This document shows, in pieces, positions 19,228-27,843 of a stretch of 64,000 nucleotides of DNA (within the stretch, counting starts at the first letter, position 1; the number at the start of each line of letters is the position of its first letter). The stretch covers positions 62,001 to 126,000 of the forward strand of contig NZ_FOLQ01000017.1 in assembly GCF_900112365.1 (NCBI RefSeq). Reading direction: 5' to 3'. Made by a program: the position numbers and the translations under genes. The DNA comes from Spirosoma endophyticum (GTDB lineage Bacteria > Bacteroidota > Bacteroidia > Cytophagales > Spirosomataceae). The notes below the pieces were generated by a model, which was not told the origin of the DNA, ran no database searches, and saw nothing but the letters and a program-made list of their open reading frames with translations.

Positions 19228-19228
19228 G

Positions 19229-19243
19229 ATGAATATTATTCAT
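19229..19243. promoter_or_regulatory. Candidate LysR-type operator
   Basis: ATGAATA-T-TATTCAT is a perfect 15-nt palindrome with one central base, a single base upstream of the LysR start codon. Its form matches LysR-type boxes (AT-rich interrupted dyad). Binding here would fit autorepression. Confidence 0.4.
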
Positions 19244-19265
19244 GATTTAGTCAAAAATAATTCGT

Positions 19266-19296
19266 TTTGCTAATATATCAAATCGTCCCACCTTTG
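19266..19296 (+). promoter_or_regulatory. Candidate Bacteroidota promoter for the 19333 gene
   Basis: TTTG at 19266-19269, 19 bases, then CACCTTTG at 19289-19296. This is one mismatch from the Bacteroidota pattern TTTG / TAnnTTTG, and the start of transcription would fall near 19303, 30 bases before the ATG. Confidence 0.4.
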
Positions 19297-19332
19297 GCCC
19301 AGTCAATCACGGTATAAAAACAACACTACAAA

Positions 19333-19749
19333 ATGAAAACTACTACGCAACACGTAATGAACGTACTGCTTGTGAGCCTGCTCATGGCAGCCAGTGTGAT
19401 CAATGCACAAGCCGCTACCCTGAACCCCGACGATTCGACTCCGAAAGAGCATTCGTTTGAGGTTGGGATGTTTATGGAAGCCGAATGGACGGTAAATCTG
19501 ATGCTGGCCATTCACCAACCGAAGCGGATTATGATTACGCTACGAAATGAGAAAGGGGTCGTCATTTATCGGGAGTATTTGAAAAAATCTACGACCAACT
19601 ACCGACGTAAATTTAAATTTGACAAATCCGAAGTTGAATCCGGCGTATACCAGTTCGAAATCAGTGATAATCAACAAACGATTGTTCGCCGGGTCGAAGT
19701 GGTAAACATTCCAACTGTTGAATCACAGCGGTATATTACCTTTGATTAA
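19333..19749 (+). CDS. Small exported beta-sandwich protein of unknown function
   Basis: 138 residues. Clear signal peptide (about 1-27, ending VINAQA). The mature part is rich in beta strands (EAEWTVNLMLAIHQPKRIMI, VVIYREYLKKS, GVYQFEISDNQQTIVRRVEV), which looks like one Ig-like or sorting-domain-like sandwich such as those found in small Bacteroidota periplasmic proteins. I do not recognise a family with a known role. It is divergent from the LysR gene and may be its target. A candidate promoter lies 37 bases upstream. Confidence 0.75.
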   Translation: MKTTTQHVMNVLLVSLLMAASVINAQAATLNPDDSTPKEHSFEVGMFMEAEWTVNLMLAIHQPKRIMITLRNEKGVVIYREYLKKSTTNYRRKFKFDKSEVESGVYQFEISDNQQTIVRRVEVVNIPTVESQRYITFD

Positions 19750-19754
19750 CCTTG

Positions 19755-19862
19755 GTAGAGACCGGTCCGCCGGTGCGGCAACCCTTTGCGTCTCTACTGG
19801 CGTCAGCAATTGATGCGTCAGCCAAAACCATCCGGATAAAGAGACGCCCTACTGGCGTCTCT
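19755..19862. repeat. Palindromic intergenic repeats (GTAGAGAC / GACGCC...GGCGTC type)
   Basis: Two inverted repeats share sequence in the 130-base gap before the EamA gene. GTAGAGAC at 19755-19762 pairs with GTCTCTAC at 19790-19797, and AGAGACGCC at 19840-19848 pairs with GGCGTCTCT at 19854-19862 around the loop CTACT. The string CTACTGGCGTC occurs twice. This looks like a small dispersed palindromic repeat and could also end transcription from 19333. Confidence 0.5.
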
Positions 19863-19879
19863 GCTAATCAACCCTGAAC

Positions 19880-20890
19880 ATGCAAAAGGACTTAATACAA
19901 ACCAGCGGCCCAATGGCCTCCCCAGCCCTGGTCATCCTGGCATTCGCCACGGTCTATATTGTCTGGGGCTCTACCTATTTTTTCATACAAATGGCCATGA
20001 GCGGTTTTCCTCCGCTGTTGCTGGGGGCCATCCGTTTTTTAGTAGCCGGTACGTTGCTGCTGGGTTGGTGCCTTGGCCAGGGGGAACGGATCGTTATAAA
20101 AAGTAGCCTTATCACGTCAGCCGTGGTTGGTATCTTGCTACTCGTGGTCGGCAATGGTGTCGTAATCTGGGTTGAACAAACCTTACCCAGCGCTCTGGCT
20201 GCCATCCTGGTGTCGTCGGCACCGATCTGGTTTGTCCTGCTCGATAAGCCGAACTGGGTCATCAACTTCAAAAGCAAAGCCACGATCGGTGGGCTTGTCA
20301 TCGGGTTTATAGGGGTAATCGTTCTGTTCGGTGAGCAGTTGAGCGATCTGTTTGCGGGCAACACGGACAAGTCCAAGCTTATAGGGATGGGCCTGTTGGT
20401 TATCGGGTCAATCGCCTGGTCGTCGGGGTCGCTGTACTCAAAACACCATCCATCCGAAGGTTCCCCGACGGTAAATGTGGCCTGGCAAATGATTATTGCC
20501 GGGCTGGTGTTTCTGCCCGGTAGCCTGCTCAACGACGAATTTGCCCGGGTGCAATGGGCACACATACCGACGCAGGCCTGGCTGGCGCTGGGGTATCTCA
20601 TTCTGTTTGGATCAATTGCGGCATACAGCGCCTATGTCTGGCTGTTGCAGGTGCGCCCTGCCACGCAGGTCAGTACGTATGCCTACGTGAATCCGGTTAT
20701 TGCGGTTATTCTTGGGGTGCTGTTTGCGCATGAGCCAATCTCCCTGTTGCAGATTACGGGACTGGTCATCATACTGGGTAGTGTGCTGTTAATCAACCTG
20801 TCGAAATATTATGCGGAAAAGAACAGGCCACTAGACGAAGAAGATTCGGATGCAAAATTCGATAACCGAGTCGCTGGCGTTGACATATAA
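19880..20890 (+). CDS. EamA/DMT family transporter
   Basis: 336 residues with about ten hydrophobic helices in two EamA repeats (about 14-150 and 160-310). Family marks include VYIVWGSTYFFIQMAM near the N-terminus, WVEQTLPSALAAILVSSAPI in the first repeat, and VSTYAYVNPVIAVILGVLFA with LGSVLLINL at the end of the second. These inner-membrane proteins export amino acids, amines or other metabolites; the substrate cannot be read from sequence. A charged, acidic cytoplasmic tail of about 25 residues follows the last helix. It stands alone between two hairpin regions. Confidence 0.92.
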   Translation: MQKDLIQTSGPMASPALVILAFATVYIVWGSTYFFIQMAMSGFPPLLLGAIRFLVAGTLLLGWCLGQGERIVIKSSLITSAVVGILLLVVGNGVVIWVEQTLPSALAAILVSSAPIWFVLLDKPNWVINFKSKATIGGLVIGFIGVIVLFGEQLSDLFAGNTDKSKLIGMGLLVIGSIAWSSGSLYSKHHPSEGSPTVNVAWQMIIAGLVFLPGSLLNDEFARVQWAHIPTQAWLALGYLILFGSIAAYSAYVWLLQVRPATQVSTYAYVNPVIAVILGVLFAHEPISLLQITGLVIILGSVLLINLSKYYAEKNRPLDEEDSDAKFDNRVAGVDI

Positions 20891-20901
20891 TGAGTTATTG
20901 C

Positions 20902-20920
20902 CGTAGCAGTGACTGCTACG
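20902..20920 (+). terminator. Hairpin after the EamA gene
   Basis: CGTAGCAG at 20902-20909 pairs exactly with CTGCTACG at 20913-20920 around a 3-base loop, 11 bases after the stop codon. Confidence 0.5.
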
Positions 20921-20971
20921 ATATTAGCGTATAAAAGGTACATTTTCTACAACGTATTAATCACTTGCTGC

Positions 20972-21067
20972 GCTTTTGCGTCTTACCCCCAACCCCCTAA
21001 AGGGGGCTTAGGTTGAGAATAGTCGAGCTAAGCCCCCTTTAGGGGGTTGGGGGTAAGACGCAAAAGC
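20972..21067. repeat. 40-bp perfect inverted repeat between convergent genes
   Basis: Arms 20972-21011 and 21028-21067 are exact reverse complements separated by 16 bases. Each arm contains a smaller palindrome, CCCCCTAAAGGGGG. It sits between the convergent EamA and TonB-receptor genes, where it would stop transcription from both sides. A shorter relative of the same core lies at 40201-40259, so this is a dispersed repeat family. Confidence 0.8.
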
Positions 21068-21077
21068 TACATCAAAA

Positions 21078-23579
21078 TTAGTTGCCACCAATACGTCCCT
21101 GTTCATCTTCCACACCCGACCGGCGCTGGCGAGTGGTCTTTAGATTACGGTTGCCGAAATTATAGGTAAACGTCAGTCGGGCGACGCGGCTTTCCCACCG
21201 GCTGACAAAGTCAAGCCGGGTGTTGGGAAGGTTGGCCGACCCGGCCCCCCGCATCGTATGCATGAGATCGCTAACGTTTATCCGTACCGTAGCGGCTTTG
21301 TTCCAGAGGCTCTTCTGAACGCCCACGCTGAGTTGTCCCTGACTTTTGTACTGCATCTGCCCATATACCATTGGCGAGTTATAGAAACCGGCTAGTTCGG
21401 CGGTGAAACCGTAGGGCAGCACGAAGCTCTGATTCATGGTCAGGTTGGCCGACAGTTGCCGGTAATCGAGTCGTTGCCCGGCATATTCGGCGTCGTAGGC
21501 ATTCCAGAATACGTTCGCGCTGGGGCGGATGGTCCACCACCTGGTGAGCTGGATAGGCAGGCTGATGGCGAGGTTGACATTGTCGAGAGCTGCCAGATTG
21601 ACCGTGGTGGCACGTAGCGTTTGCCCTTGTGGATCGTTGACGCCCGTAATAACGTCGGTGGTGTGGTTGTAGCTCAGGCTAATGCTCGTTTCGCCTTTGT
21701 AGGTATAGCCAACCTGAAACGCATTGGTGTACTGAGCCCGCAGGAATGGGTTTCCTTCGCGATACGTGTATGGGTCCATCACGTAGATGAACGGATTGAG
21801 ATCCTGATAGTTAGGCCGGTCGATGCGTCGGCTGAACGAGGTTCGCCACTGATGATTCGGGCTGGCGTTGTAGGTGACGAACGCGCTCGGAAACAGGTTG
21901 AGGTAGTTGCGATCCACAATCTTGTTGAGCGTCACGGAGTTGCCCAGTGAACGCGTATGTTCGGCTCGCAAGCCCCCCTGCACTGACCATTTGCCCCAGT
22001 CGCGGCTACCATTCAGGTAGGCGGCCGTGATGGTTTCGTCGTACAGAAAATGGTTTGTCCGTTGTGGATCGGGGACGTAGCCCGTTTCGGTGAGCGTTTC
22101 GAAACGCACGTCATTGTCCGACGTTACGTAGGAGATTTTAGCGCCCGCTTCGAGTTTGGCGCTTTTGCCCAACGGATGCACGTAGTCAGCTTTAGCCGCC
22201 CGGATCGTGACTGTCGAAGGAGGCAGATTGCGCTGGATTAATTCGGGGCGAACCTCTTCACCCAAAGCATCGACGTAACTGGTACGCATGTTGTCCTGCG
22301 GCTGGATGCTCACCTGCGATACGTCCATATCCACCGTCAATTCTCGTCCCAACGTATCGAAACTATGCTTGATATTGGCGTTGGCGGACAACCGCTGCAT
22401 GGCCCGCGTAGAAGCATTGAGCATCGTAACGGTTTGCTGAAGTTGCCCGTTGGCGTCGTAAACCAGATTCTTACTGTCGATCTGAGCATTGTTGTCATTT
22501 ATTGCGCCATTGAGCATCACGCCCACCGACGTACGTTTTCCGAACGCATAATCAGCGCCCGCTTTGAACGTATGGTTGCGATCGGTGCTGGGCCGATAGC
22601 CGAGATTGCGCACCGACGTCAACGTATCGCCCGAGCCAAACCGGCGGGTGGCATCGATCGACCCAAAGTTTTCGCGGTAGTCGTAATTATAATTGCCAAA
22701 CAGACTTAAGCCTCCGGCCCGATGGTTTACCGTCAGGCCAGCGGTTGCTTTCGGAACGCGCCCGTAGCCTCCGCCGATGGTTGCGCTGCCGTTGGTGCCA
22801 CCTGCTCGGCTGCCTCGTTTGAGCCGAATGTTGATGATCCCCGCGTTCCCGGCCGCGTCGTATTTAGCCGACGGATTCGAAATCAGTTCAATCGTTTCGA
22901 TACTGTTCGAGGGCGTGTTACGTAGCAGATTGACTACTTCCTGGGCTGAGAGATAGGTGGGTTTGCCGTCAATCATGACGAGCGTTCTCTCACGACCTTT
23001 GAGCGTGATCCGTTCATTCTGCGAGTCGACCAGCACACCCGGTGCCCGTTCGAGGACTTCGAGCGCTGTACCACCACTGGCGATGACGCTGTTTTCGACG
23101 TTGAGGACGGTCTTATCCGGCAGTTGTTCGATAAACGGTTTTTTCGCGGTCACGTTTACCTCCCCAAGCGTGCGACTGTCTTCCCGCGCCAGCAGGTTCG
23201 GGACAAGAACCGCAAGCTGGTCATCTTTAACGGTAAATGGCGCTGAAATAACACGCTGATAACCAACCATCGTGGCGGCTACCCGGTACGTACCTGATGC
23301 TACGTTCTCGAAAACATAGTGTCCGGCGGTATCGGTAACAGCGCCTTTTGCCATGGAAGAATCGGTACGTAGCAAAACCATCGTGGCAAATTCGACTGGC
23401 TTCCCGGCTGTGTTTCGGACCTGACCCGATACGGTTATACGCGCCAGATTTTGCGCGTAAACGGCGCTGGTAAACAGGCTGGTGGCTAACAGCAGAACGA
23501 TTATCCAGTAGGAAGGCAGGGACGCGATGGGAGAGTACAGGTCGGCCATAAGGGGGGAGGAAGGTTGTTGATTGCTCAT
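21078..23579 (-). CDS. TonB-dependent receptor, carboxypeptidase-regulatory-like plus OMP beta-barrel type
   Basis: 833 residues. After a signal peptide (about 20-43, ending AVYAQ) comes a carboxypeptidase-regulatory-like domain (about 48-135; SGQVRNTAGKPVEFATMVLL), a plug-like domain (about 145-255; KPFIEQLPDKTVLNVENSV, VMIDGKPTYLSAQEVV, SIETIELISNPSAKYDAAG) and a C-terminal barrel of the OMP_b-brl_3 type (from about 380; NPFLRAQYTNAFQVGYTYKG, ending in FTYNFGNRNLK and a basic, polar tail). There is no STN domain and no SusD partner nearby, so it is a stand-alone transporter or surface protein rather than a polysaccharide locus. Start could also be the internal ATG ten codons on. A dyad sits 40 bases upstream of the start. 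Confidence 0.9.
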   Translation of the reverse strand: MSNQQPSSPLMADLYSPIASLPSYWIIVLLLATSLFTSAVYAQNLARITVSGQVRNTAGKPVEFATMVLLRTDSSMAKGAVTDTAGHYVFENVASGTYRVAATMVGYQRVISAPFTVKDDQLAVLVPNLLAREDSRTLGEVNVTAKKPFIEQLPDKTVLNVENSVIASGGTALEVLERAPGVLVDSQNERITLKGRERTLVMIDGKPTYLSAQEVVNLLRNTPSNSIETIELISNPSAKYDAAGNAGIINIRLKRGSRAGGTNGSATIGGGYGRVPKATAGLTVNHRAGGLSLFGNYNYDYRENFGSIDATRRFGSGDTLTSVRNLGYRPSTDRNHTFKAGADYAFGKRTSVGVMLNGAINDNNAQIDSKNLVYDANGQLQQTVTMLNASTRAMQRLSANANIKHSFDTLGRELTVDMDVSQVSIQPQDNMRTSYVDALGEEVRPELIQRNLPPSTVTIRAAKADYVHPLGKSAKLEAGAKISYVTSDNDVRFETLTETGYVPDPQRTNHFLYDETITAAYLNGSRDWGKWSVQGGLRAEHTRSLGNSVTLNKIVDRNYLNLFPSAFVTYNASPNHQWRTSFSRRIDRPNYQDLNPFIYVMDPYTYREGNPFLRAQYTNAFQVGYTYKGETSISLSYNHTTDVITGVNDPQGQTLRATTVNLAALDNVNLAISLPIQLTRWWTIRPSANVFWNAYDAEYAGQRLDYRQLSANLTMNQSFVLPYGFTAELAGFYNSPMVYGQMQYKSQGQLSVGVQKSLWNKAATVRINVSDLMHTMRGAGSANLPNTRLDFVSRWESRVARLTFTYNFGNRNLKTTRQRRSGVEDEQGRIGGN

Positions 23580-23886
23580 CGTATGTTGTGTTTACTGATG
23601 ATGCAAAATTGGCCGTTTGATTGACGCTCATCAATCGCATGAAAATGTGAAAAATGGGGTCAACTCACCGCATGCACATGCGACTGGGTTGATCGGCGTG
23701 GTAAGAGAAGTTATGCTGGGTAACTCAGGCTATGGAGATGTGAGACTGGGACCAGTAAATAATCGGGCGTCAAGGTTACAGTTGCCTTTCACTCCTGCTC
23801 GATACGCAGGTCACTGAATAGGGTACTAGTTACGACTAAAGGCGTATATTTATGCTGGGTGAATATGGAGCAGCTTTAAACGTAGT
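23580..23886. promoter_or_regulatory. 307-bp divergent gap with a dyad and a short hairpin
   Basis: No gene is supported here. GATTGACGCTCATCAATC at 23619-23636 has 6-base inverted arms and recurs almost exactly at 57698-57715. A second imperfect hairpin centres on CGCATGCACATGCG at 23669-23682. Both may regulate the receptor gene to the left. Confidence 0.4.
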
Positions 23887-24372
23887 ATGGAAACCGAGAC
23901 CCCTATCCAGACAGCCGGTAAAATAGCTATAGGCGCACTGCGAGCCTTGCTTATTCTTGTAGGCGTGGCGATTATGGCTTTAACTGTCGTTTGGTTCTTC
24001 CATCACGTTCCAGATACGGATATGGAGTTAACGAGTGTGGCCAGAGATACTACATTTTACGTCGGAAGAGCCGAAAGCAACGGAGGCAGAGGGGGTTATA
24101 TTTCTCTGTTAGCAACGGGTGAGTTAGACGATTCAACGGCCTCCATTCTGATTGATTATACCAAACCACCCGCCCGAGCCGGTGAACTTCAGCTTTCCGG
24201 AGGGAAAGTTAATCAGATGTATACTAGTGACTTTTACGATGCTAAAGCCAGGGTGACCTACCGTCATGGGCGCGTTAAGCAGGGCAATTTACGCCTTCAA
24301 ATCGTGTTTTCACTTCCGCCCGGCAACTGGGGCTATACACTCAAAAGCGAACATTGGACCAGGGAAAAGTAA
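23887..24372 (+). CDS. Membrane-anchored protein of unknown function
   Basis: 161 residues. One N-terminal membrane helix (about 16-40; ALRALLILVGVAIMALTVVWFF) with a soluble, beta-rich remainder that would face the periplasm (TTFYVGRAESNGGRGG, ARVTYRHGRVKQGNLRLQI). I recognise no family. It is followed 32 bases later by another small membrane protein gene on the same strand, and the two may be cotranscribed. Confidence 0.7.
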   Translation: METETPIQTAGKIAIGALRALLILVGVAIMALTVVWFFHHVPDTDMELTSVARDTTFYVGRAESNGGRGGYISLLATGELDDSTASILIDYTKPPARAGELQLSGGKVNQMYTSDFYDAKARVTYRHGRVKQGNLRLQIVFSLPPGNWGYTLKSEHWTREK

Positions 24373-24404
24373 GGATCATTCATTATATATAAATAGCTAT
24401 TATT

Positions 24405-24692
24405 ATGAATAAGTATCGGCTACGTCCAGGGCTTCAAATTCTACTTTGGAGCGTTTTTATTACCTTATGCATCAATCATTTTATACCAAACCTGAATCCT
24501 TTTTTAGGCTTAGTTTGCAGCGTCTTATTATTGATATTGGTTGTAGGTCAACTTGTTTTCCTGAGGAAACACGGACTCGTTTATGTGGGAATATTCCTGC
24601 TCTGCTTATTTACAGTTACTGCCCTTTTGCTATATTTTGATAGCCTGATTTTCAGCTATCCTAAACGCTATTATAGTACTGCTGAACTGTAA
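24405..24692 (+). CDS. Small membrane protein of unknown function
   Basis: 95 residues, almost entirely hydrophobic, with about three membrane helices (about 10-28, 30-48 and 54-80). No motif or family is visible. It follows the 23887 gene on the same strand. Local base composition is more AT-rich than the surrounding genes, as is the empty 184 bases that follow, which may point to foreign or weakly constrained DNA. Confidence 0.6.
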   Translation: MNKYRLRPGLQILLWSVFITLCINHFIPNLNPFLGLVCSVLLLILVVGQLVFLRKHGLVYVGIFLLCLFTVTALLLYFDSLIFSYPKRYYSTAEL

Positions 24693-24876
24693 TTTTACCG
24701 GTCAGGATGAAAAAACTGTAGATCTAAAAAAGACAATCAGTACAGGCAATTAAGATGAATTTAAAGACATTTATATACTCGTTCTTACCATATCCTAAAT
24801 AGTGTGAAGGCTGTATTAGGAATTCTATTTCATTCGTATGTATGATCCAATCTCACATGGCAAATCCTGAACTAAT

Positions 24877-25452
24877 ATGAAAAGAAATAGCTTTCTGAAA
24901 GCCTGTTTGGGAACCGGTACGTTCCTGATTTCTCCCTTCGTTCTGGCGGCAAAGACAATAAAAAATTATCGGGTTGAGAAAGGCTTTAAGGTCGATGCCG
25001 GTAAAGACCGATTCGATCATGCCATTTCCCTTTTTGAAGGGGATACATTCACAACAAAAGTATCGACCAAAGACACCGATGGGGACATCTATGTTTACGA
25101 ATCCCGTCGGGAGAAAGAAGGTGGCCCGGCCCTTCATACTCACTTTAATCAGGATGAGATGTGGTATGTGCTGGAAGGTGAATTTTTAATTAAAGTTGGA
25201 GATGTAGTGCACCAGGCCAAGACGGGTGACAGCGTTTTTGGCCCTCGAAACGTACCCCATTGTTTTGCCAAGGTAGGCCCCGGTGAAGGAAGATTATTGA
25301 TGACTTTTCAACCCGCAGGTAAAATGGAAGTGTTCTTCCAGAAAGTTAGTGAAGGCGCGCTGAAAACGATGTCGGAAGCGGAGCAGGACAAGTTTCGGGA
25401 AGAGCATGGCTTCAAACGGGTAGGACCACCTATCAACCAGTTAAAAAAGTAG
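24877..25452 (+). CDS. Exported cupin-domain protein
   Basis: 191 residues with an export signal that starts KRNSFLK, resembling a Tat motif with the second Arg replaced by Asn. A single cupin barrel covers about 55-155. Cupin motif 1 is intact (His87, His89, Glu94, with Gly101) and motif 2 ends in PRNVPHCF with His128, so the three-His/one-Glu metal site is complete. Members of this family include dioxygenases, isomerases and binding proteins; nothing here tells which. It converges on the LytTR regulator gene, 130 bases away. Confidence 0.85.
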   Translation: MKRNSFLKACLGTGTFLISPFVLAAKTIKNYRVEKGFKVDAGKDRFDHAISLFEGDTFTTKVSTKDTDGDIYVYESRREKEGGPALHTHFNQDEMWYVLEGEFLIKVGDVVHQAKTGDSVFGPRNVPHCFAKVGPGEGRLLMTFQPAGKMEVFFQKVSEGALKTMSEAEQDKFREEHGFKRVGPPINQLKK

Positions 25453-25582
25453 GAAGGCTGCTTTTGACGATTTCGATGAGGAACGTCAGCCCGTAGAAGT
25501 TGCAGGTTGGGTGCCGCTATTTTGCGTTTGGCAATACATAGAATGGGCCCCAAGCGGACAGTACGCAGCACAATGTTCCTGA

Positions 25583-26335
25583 TTATACATGCAGTGCTTT
25601 TTTCAGGCCTTCTTTCTTACCCCTGGATATCGGCACTTCGGAACCATCGGTCAGCAGCAGGAAATCGCCAAACTCCTTTTTCCAGCTTTTGATAAACGGT
25701 TTATTAACCAGATGCGACTGATGGCAGCGGATAAAACCATACTGGGTTAATACGTCATCGTACGCATAAATGGGTTTACAGACCAGCAGTGTTTCGCCAT
25801 CGGACAGGTGGAAGGTGGTGTAATTGTTAGACGATTCGCACCGGATGATTTCGCTGATTTTTACAAAACGCGTCTCCTTTGCCGTCGCCAGGGCAATACG
25901 CGGCTCGTCCTGACTCTGGCCACTTTTCAGCGTCTGCATCAGGTTATGCAGGAGTTGATTCTGTTCTTTCAGACGGCGCTGTTTGATGGCTCGCTCGACA
26001 GCCGCCTGTAATTCATTGATATCAAGCGGTTTCAATAAGTAATCAACCGCTGCGAACCGCAGCGCCTGTAGAACGTATTGGTCATAGGCCGTTACAAAAA
26101 TTACTTCAAAGTTGTATTCAGGTAGACTACGCAAGAAATCGAATCCGTTTTGTTGCGGCATCTGGATGTCCAGAAACAACACATCGGGTTGCTCCGTGTA
26201 GAGCACGCGTTTAGCGGCCTCCGCATTCAGGGCTGTTCCACATACGTTCACTTGCGGACAGTACGTCTTTAGCAGCGCTTGCAGGTTGTCTAAATTAGGC
26301 TGCTCATCGTCGATCAGAAGTGCTTTCGTTTCCAT
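25583..26335 (-). CDS. LytTR family response regulator
   Basis: 250 residues from the ATG at 26335; a TTG one codon earlier is possible but unlikely. Receiver domain at about 4-120 with acidic pocket (LLIDDEQ), phospho-acceptor Asp56 (LFLDIQMP) and Lys in LLKPLD. LytTR DNA-binding domain at about 155-248 (RFVKISEIIRCESSNNYTTF, GFIRCHQSHLVN). The start codon overlaps the stop of the LytS-type kinase gene by one base (TGATG), so the pair is translationally coupled. The output promoter is unknown; phased direct repeats upstream of the kinase are a candidate binding site. Confidence 0.95.
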   Translation of the reverse strand: METKALLIDDEQPNLDNLQALLKTYCPQVNVCGTALNAEAAKRVLYTEQPDVLFLDIQMPQQNGFDFLRSLPEYNFEVIFVTAYDQYVLQALRFAAVDYLLKPLDINELQAAVERAIKQRRLKEQNQLLHNLMQTLKSGQSQDEPRIALATAKETRFVKISEIIRCESSNNYTTFHLSDGETLLVCKPIYAYDDVLTQYGFIRCHQSHLVNKPFIKSWKKEFGDFLLLTDGSEVPISRGKKEGLKKALHV

Positions 26336-27843
26336 CAAAACCAGTGGTTAAACGTAAGAATAAGTTGCGTGCCCGCCGGACTGGAATGACGGATAGTTAA
26401 GGCAATCGGACATTCGGAACGAAGTTTATTCAACAGGTCAAGCCGATCACGGGTTAGTTTTAGCCCTAAACCAGGGGTTACCTGGTCGTCGGCAAAGCCT
26501 TTGCCATTATCGGTTACCGTGACGATCATCGCGTTGTCAGATCGGCTGATGTCAATGTCAATGTAGCCCTTTTCCTGTAGTGACGCGACCCCGTGTTTTA
26601 CCGCATTTTCAACCAGGGGCTGTAAAAGTAGCAGGGGTATGTCCGTTTCATACACATTGATCGCCGGGTCGACCGTGATTTTGTATTGAAACCCAAACCG
26701 AAGTTGCTCCAGTTTCAAATACGTGTCTAGCGTCTGGATCTCTTCGTGAAGGGACAGTTCATCCTGGTGGCTGTACTTGAGCGACTCCCGCATCAGCCGG
26801 GCAAAGTCTGACAGGTAACTATTGGCCCCCTGAATGTCCTGTTTATTGATGAGACCCTGTATCGAGCTGAGCGCATTAAAGACGAAGTGGGGATTTAGCT
26901 GCGCGTGAATCGCTTTTAATCCGAGTTGCAACCTGGTTTTATTGACCTCTTCCTGCTGGGTTTTCCGACGTTGTCCAATATACAACAGTAAGAACAGGCA
27001 AGCGCCCAGTAGAGCAGCGACAAAAATGCCCGCTAAAATGCGGAACAGGTTCGTTTGATGCCAGACTGGTGCTACGTCGAATCGGTACTTAGCAATGTGC
27101 TGTGGCTGAGCTGAATAGCGAATTTTGACTACATAATGACCTGGCGGATAATTTTTGATCCAGACAATGTTATTGTCATACTCATTGTACTGCCAGGGGG
27201 TATACACGCTGCCATTTCGGAGCAGTTCGTATTGTATCTGCTCTTTATGGAAATGGCCATTTTCCAGTAAAAATACCAGGTTTGTATTCGTGGACGATAC
27301 GTTCAGAACAGGCGACATGGCACCAACGGGTTGGTTATCGGGTAGCCAGGGCGACTGCAGTTTTTGAAGGAATTTGTCGAAATTTTCGGACGTGTAAATA
27401 TTCGTTATAACCGGCTTGATCGACTCCCAGGCAACCATGGAGGTAGCCACAATCTGGTCCGTTGCCGTTTTCCTTACGTCCATAATCAGCATACTGCCTA
27501 AGCTGGTTCTGTAACCGCCCAGATAGGCCATCCTGGGTAAGCCTGACTGGTGGATCAGGGTTGAATCCGTAAACTGGTTGAGGCTGTGCCAGGGGACCAG
27601 GACACGACTACCGGGGTATTCGGTCACCCGAAACTGGAACAAGTGGGCATTTTGCGGACCAACTCCCTGTAAAAAGAACTGGGCATGAGCCGTATCGAAG
27701 GTGGTGCGGGCTAGGATTTGGGCGGGTCGTAAACGTCGAAAAGACGCATCATGTTCAAGCGTGTGGAAGTGTTTACTCTTCTCCCGTATTTCCCAAAAGG
27801 AGTTATTCTCTTTGCGAATCGCTAGAATTAACCCTATCGCCAA
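26335..27843 (-). CDS. LytS-type sensor histidine kinase, N-terminally interrupted
   Basis: The open frame gives 502 residues from a TTG at 27843. Sensor region at about 1-265, one membrane helix at about 272-292 (ILAGIFVAALLGACLFLLLY), then a His_kinase domain with phospho-acceptor His319 in LNPHFVFNAL and an ATPase part (LLQPLVENAVKHG, VTDNGKGF, GLGLKLTRDR). The true start is almost certainly the ATG at 27960, which encodes a proper signal peptide in the same frame, but a TAG at 27850-27852 separates it from the rest. As it stands the protein would lack an export signal. The sensor domain would be extracytoplasmic in an intact protein. It feeds the LytTR regulator encoded next. Confidence 0.85.
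   Translation of the reverse strand: MAIGLILAIRKENNSFWEIREKSKHFHTLEHDASFRRLRPAQILARTTFDTAHAQFFLQGVGPQNAHLFQFRVTEYPGSRVLVPWHSLNQFTDSTLIHQSGLPRMAYLGGYRTSLGSMLIMDVRKTATDQIVATSMVAWESIKPVITNIYTSENFDKFLQKLQSPWLPDNQPVGAMSPVLNVSSTNTNLVFLLENGHFHKEQIQYELLRNGSVYTPWQYNEYDNNIVWIKNYPPGHYVVKIRYSAQPQHIAKYRFDVAPVWHQTNLFRILAGIFVAALLGACLFLLLYIGQRRKTQQEEVNKTRLQLGLKAIHAQLNPHFVFNALSSIQGLINKQDIQGANSYLSDFARLMRESLKYSHQDELSLHEEIQTLDTYLKLEQLRFGFQYKITVDPAINVYETDIPLLLLQPLVENAVKHGVASLQEKGYIDIDISRSDNAMIVTVTDNGKGFADDQVTPGLGLKLTRDRLDLLNKLRSECPIALTIRHSSPAGTQLILTFNHWF

Noticed and set aside
20972-21067. Ends of an insertion sequence
   Set aside because: The arms abut a short loop with no transposase between them, and a relative at 40201 has the same loop-only layout.
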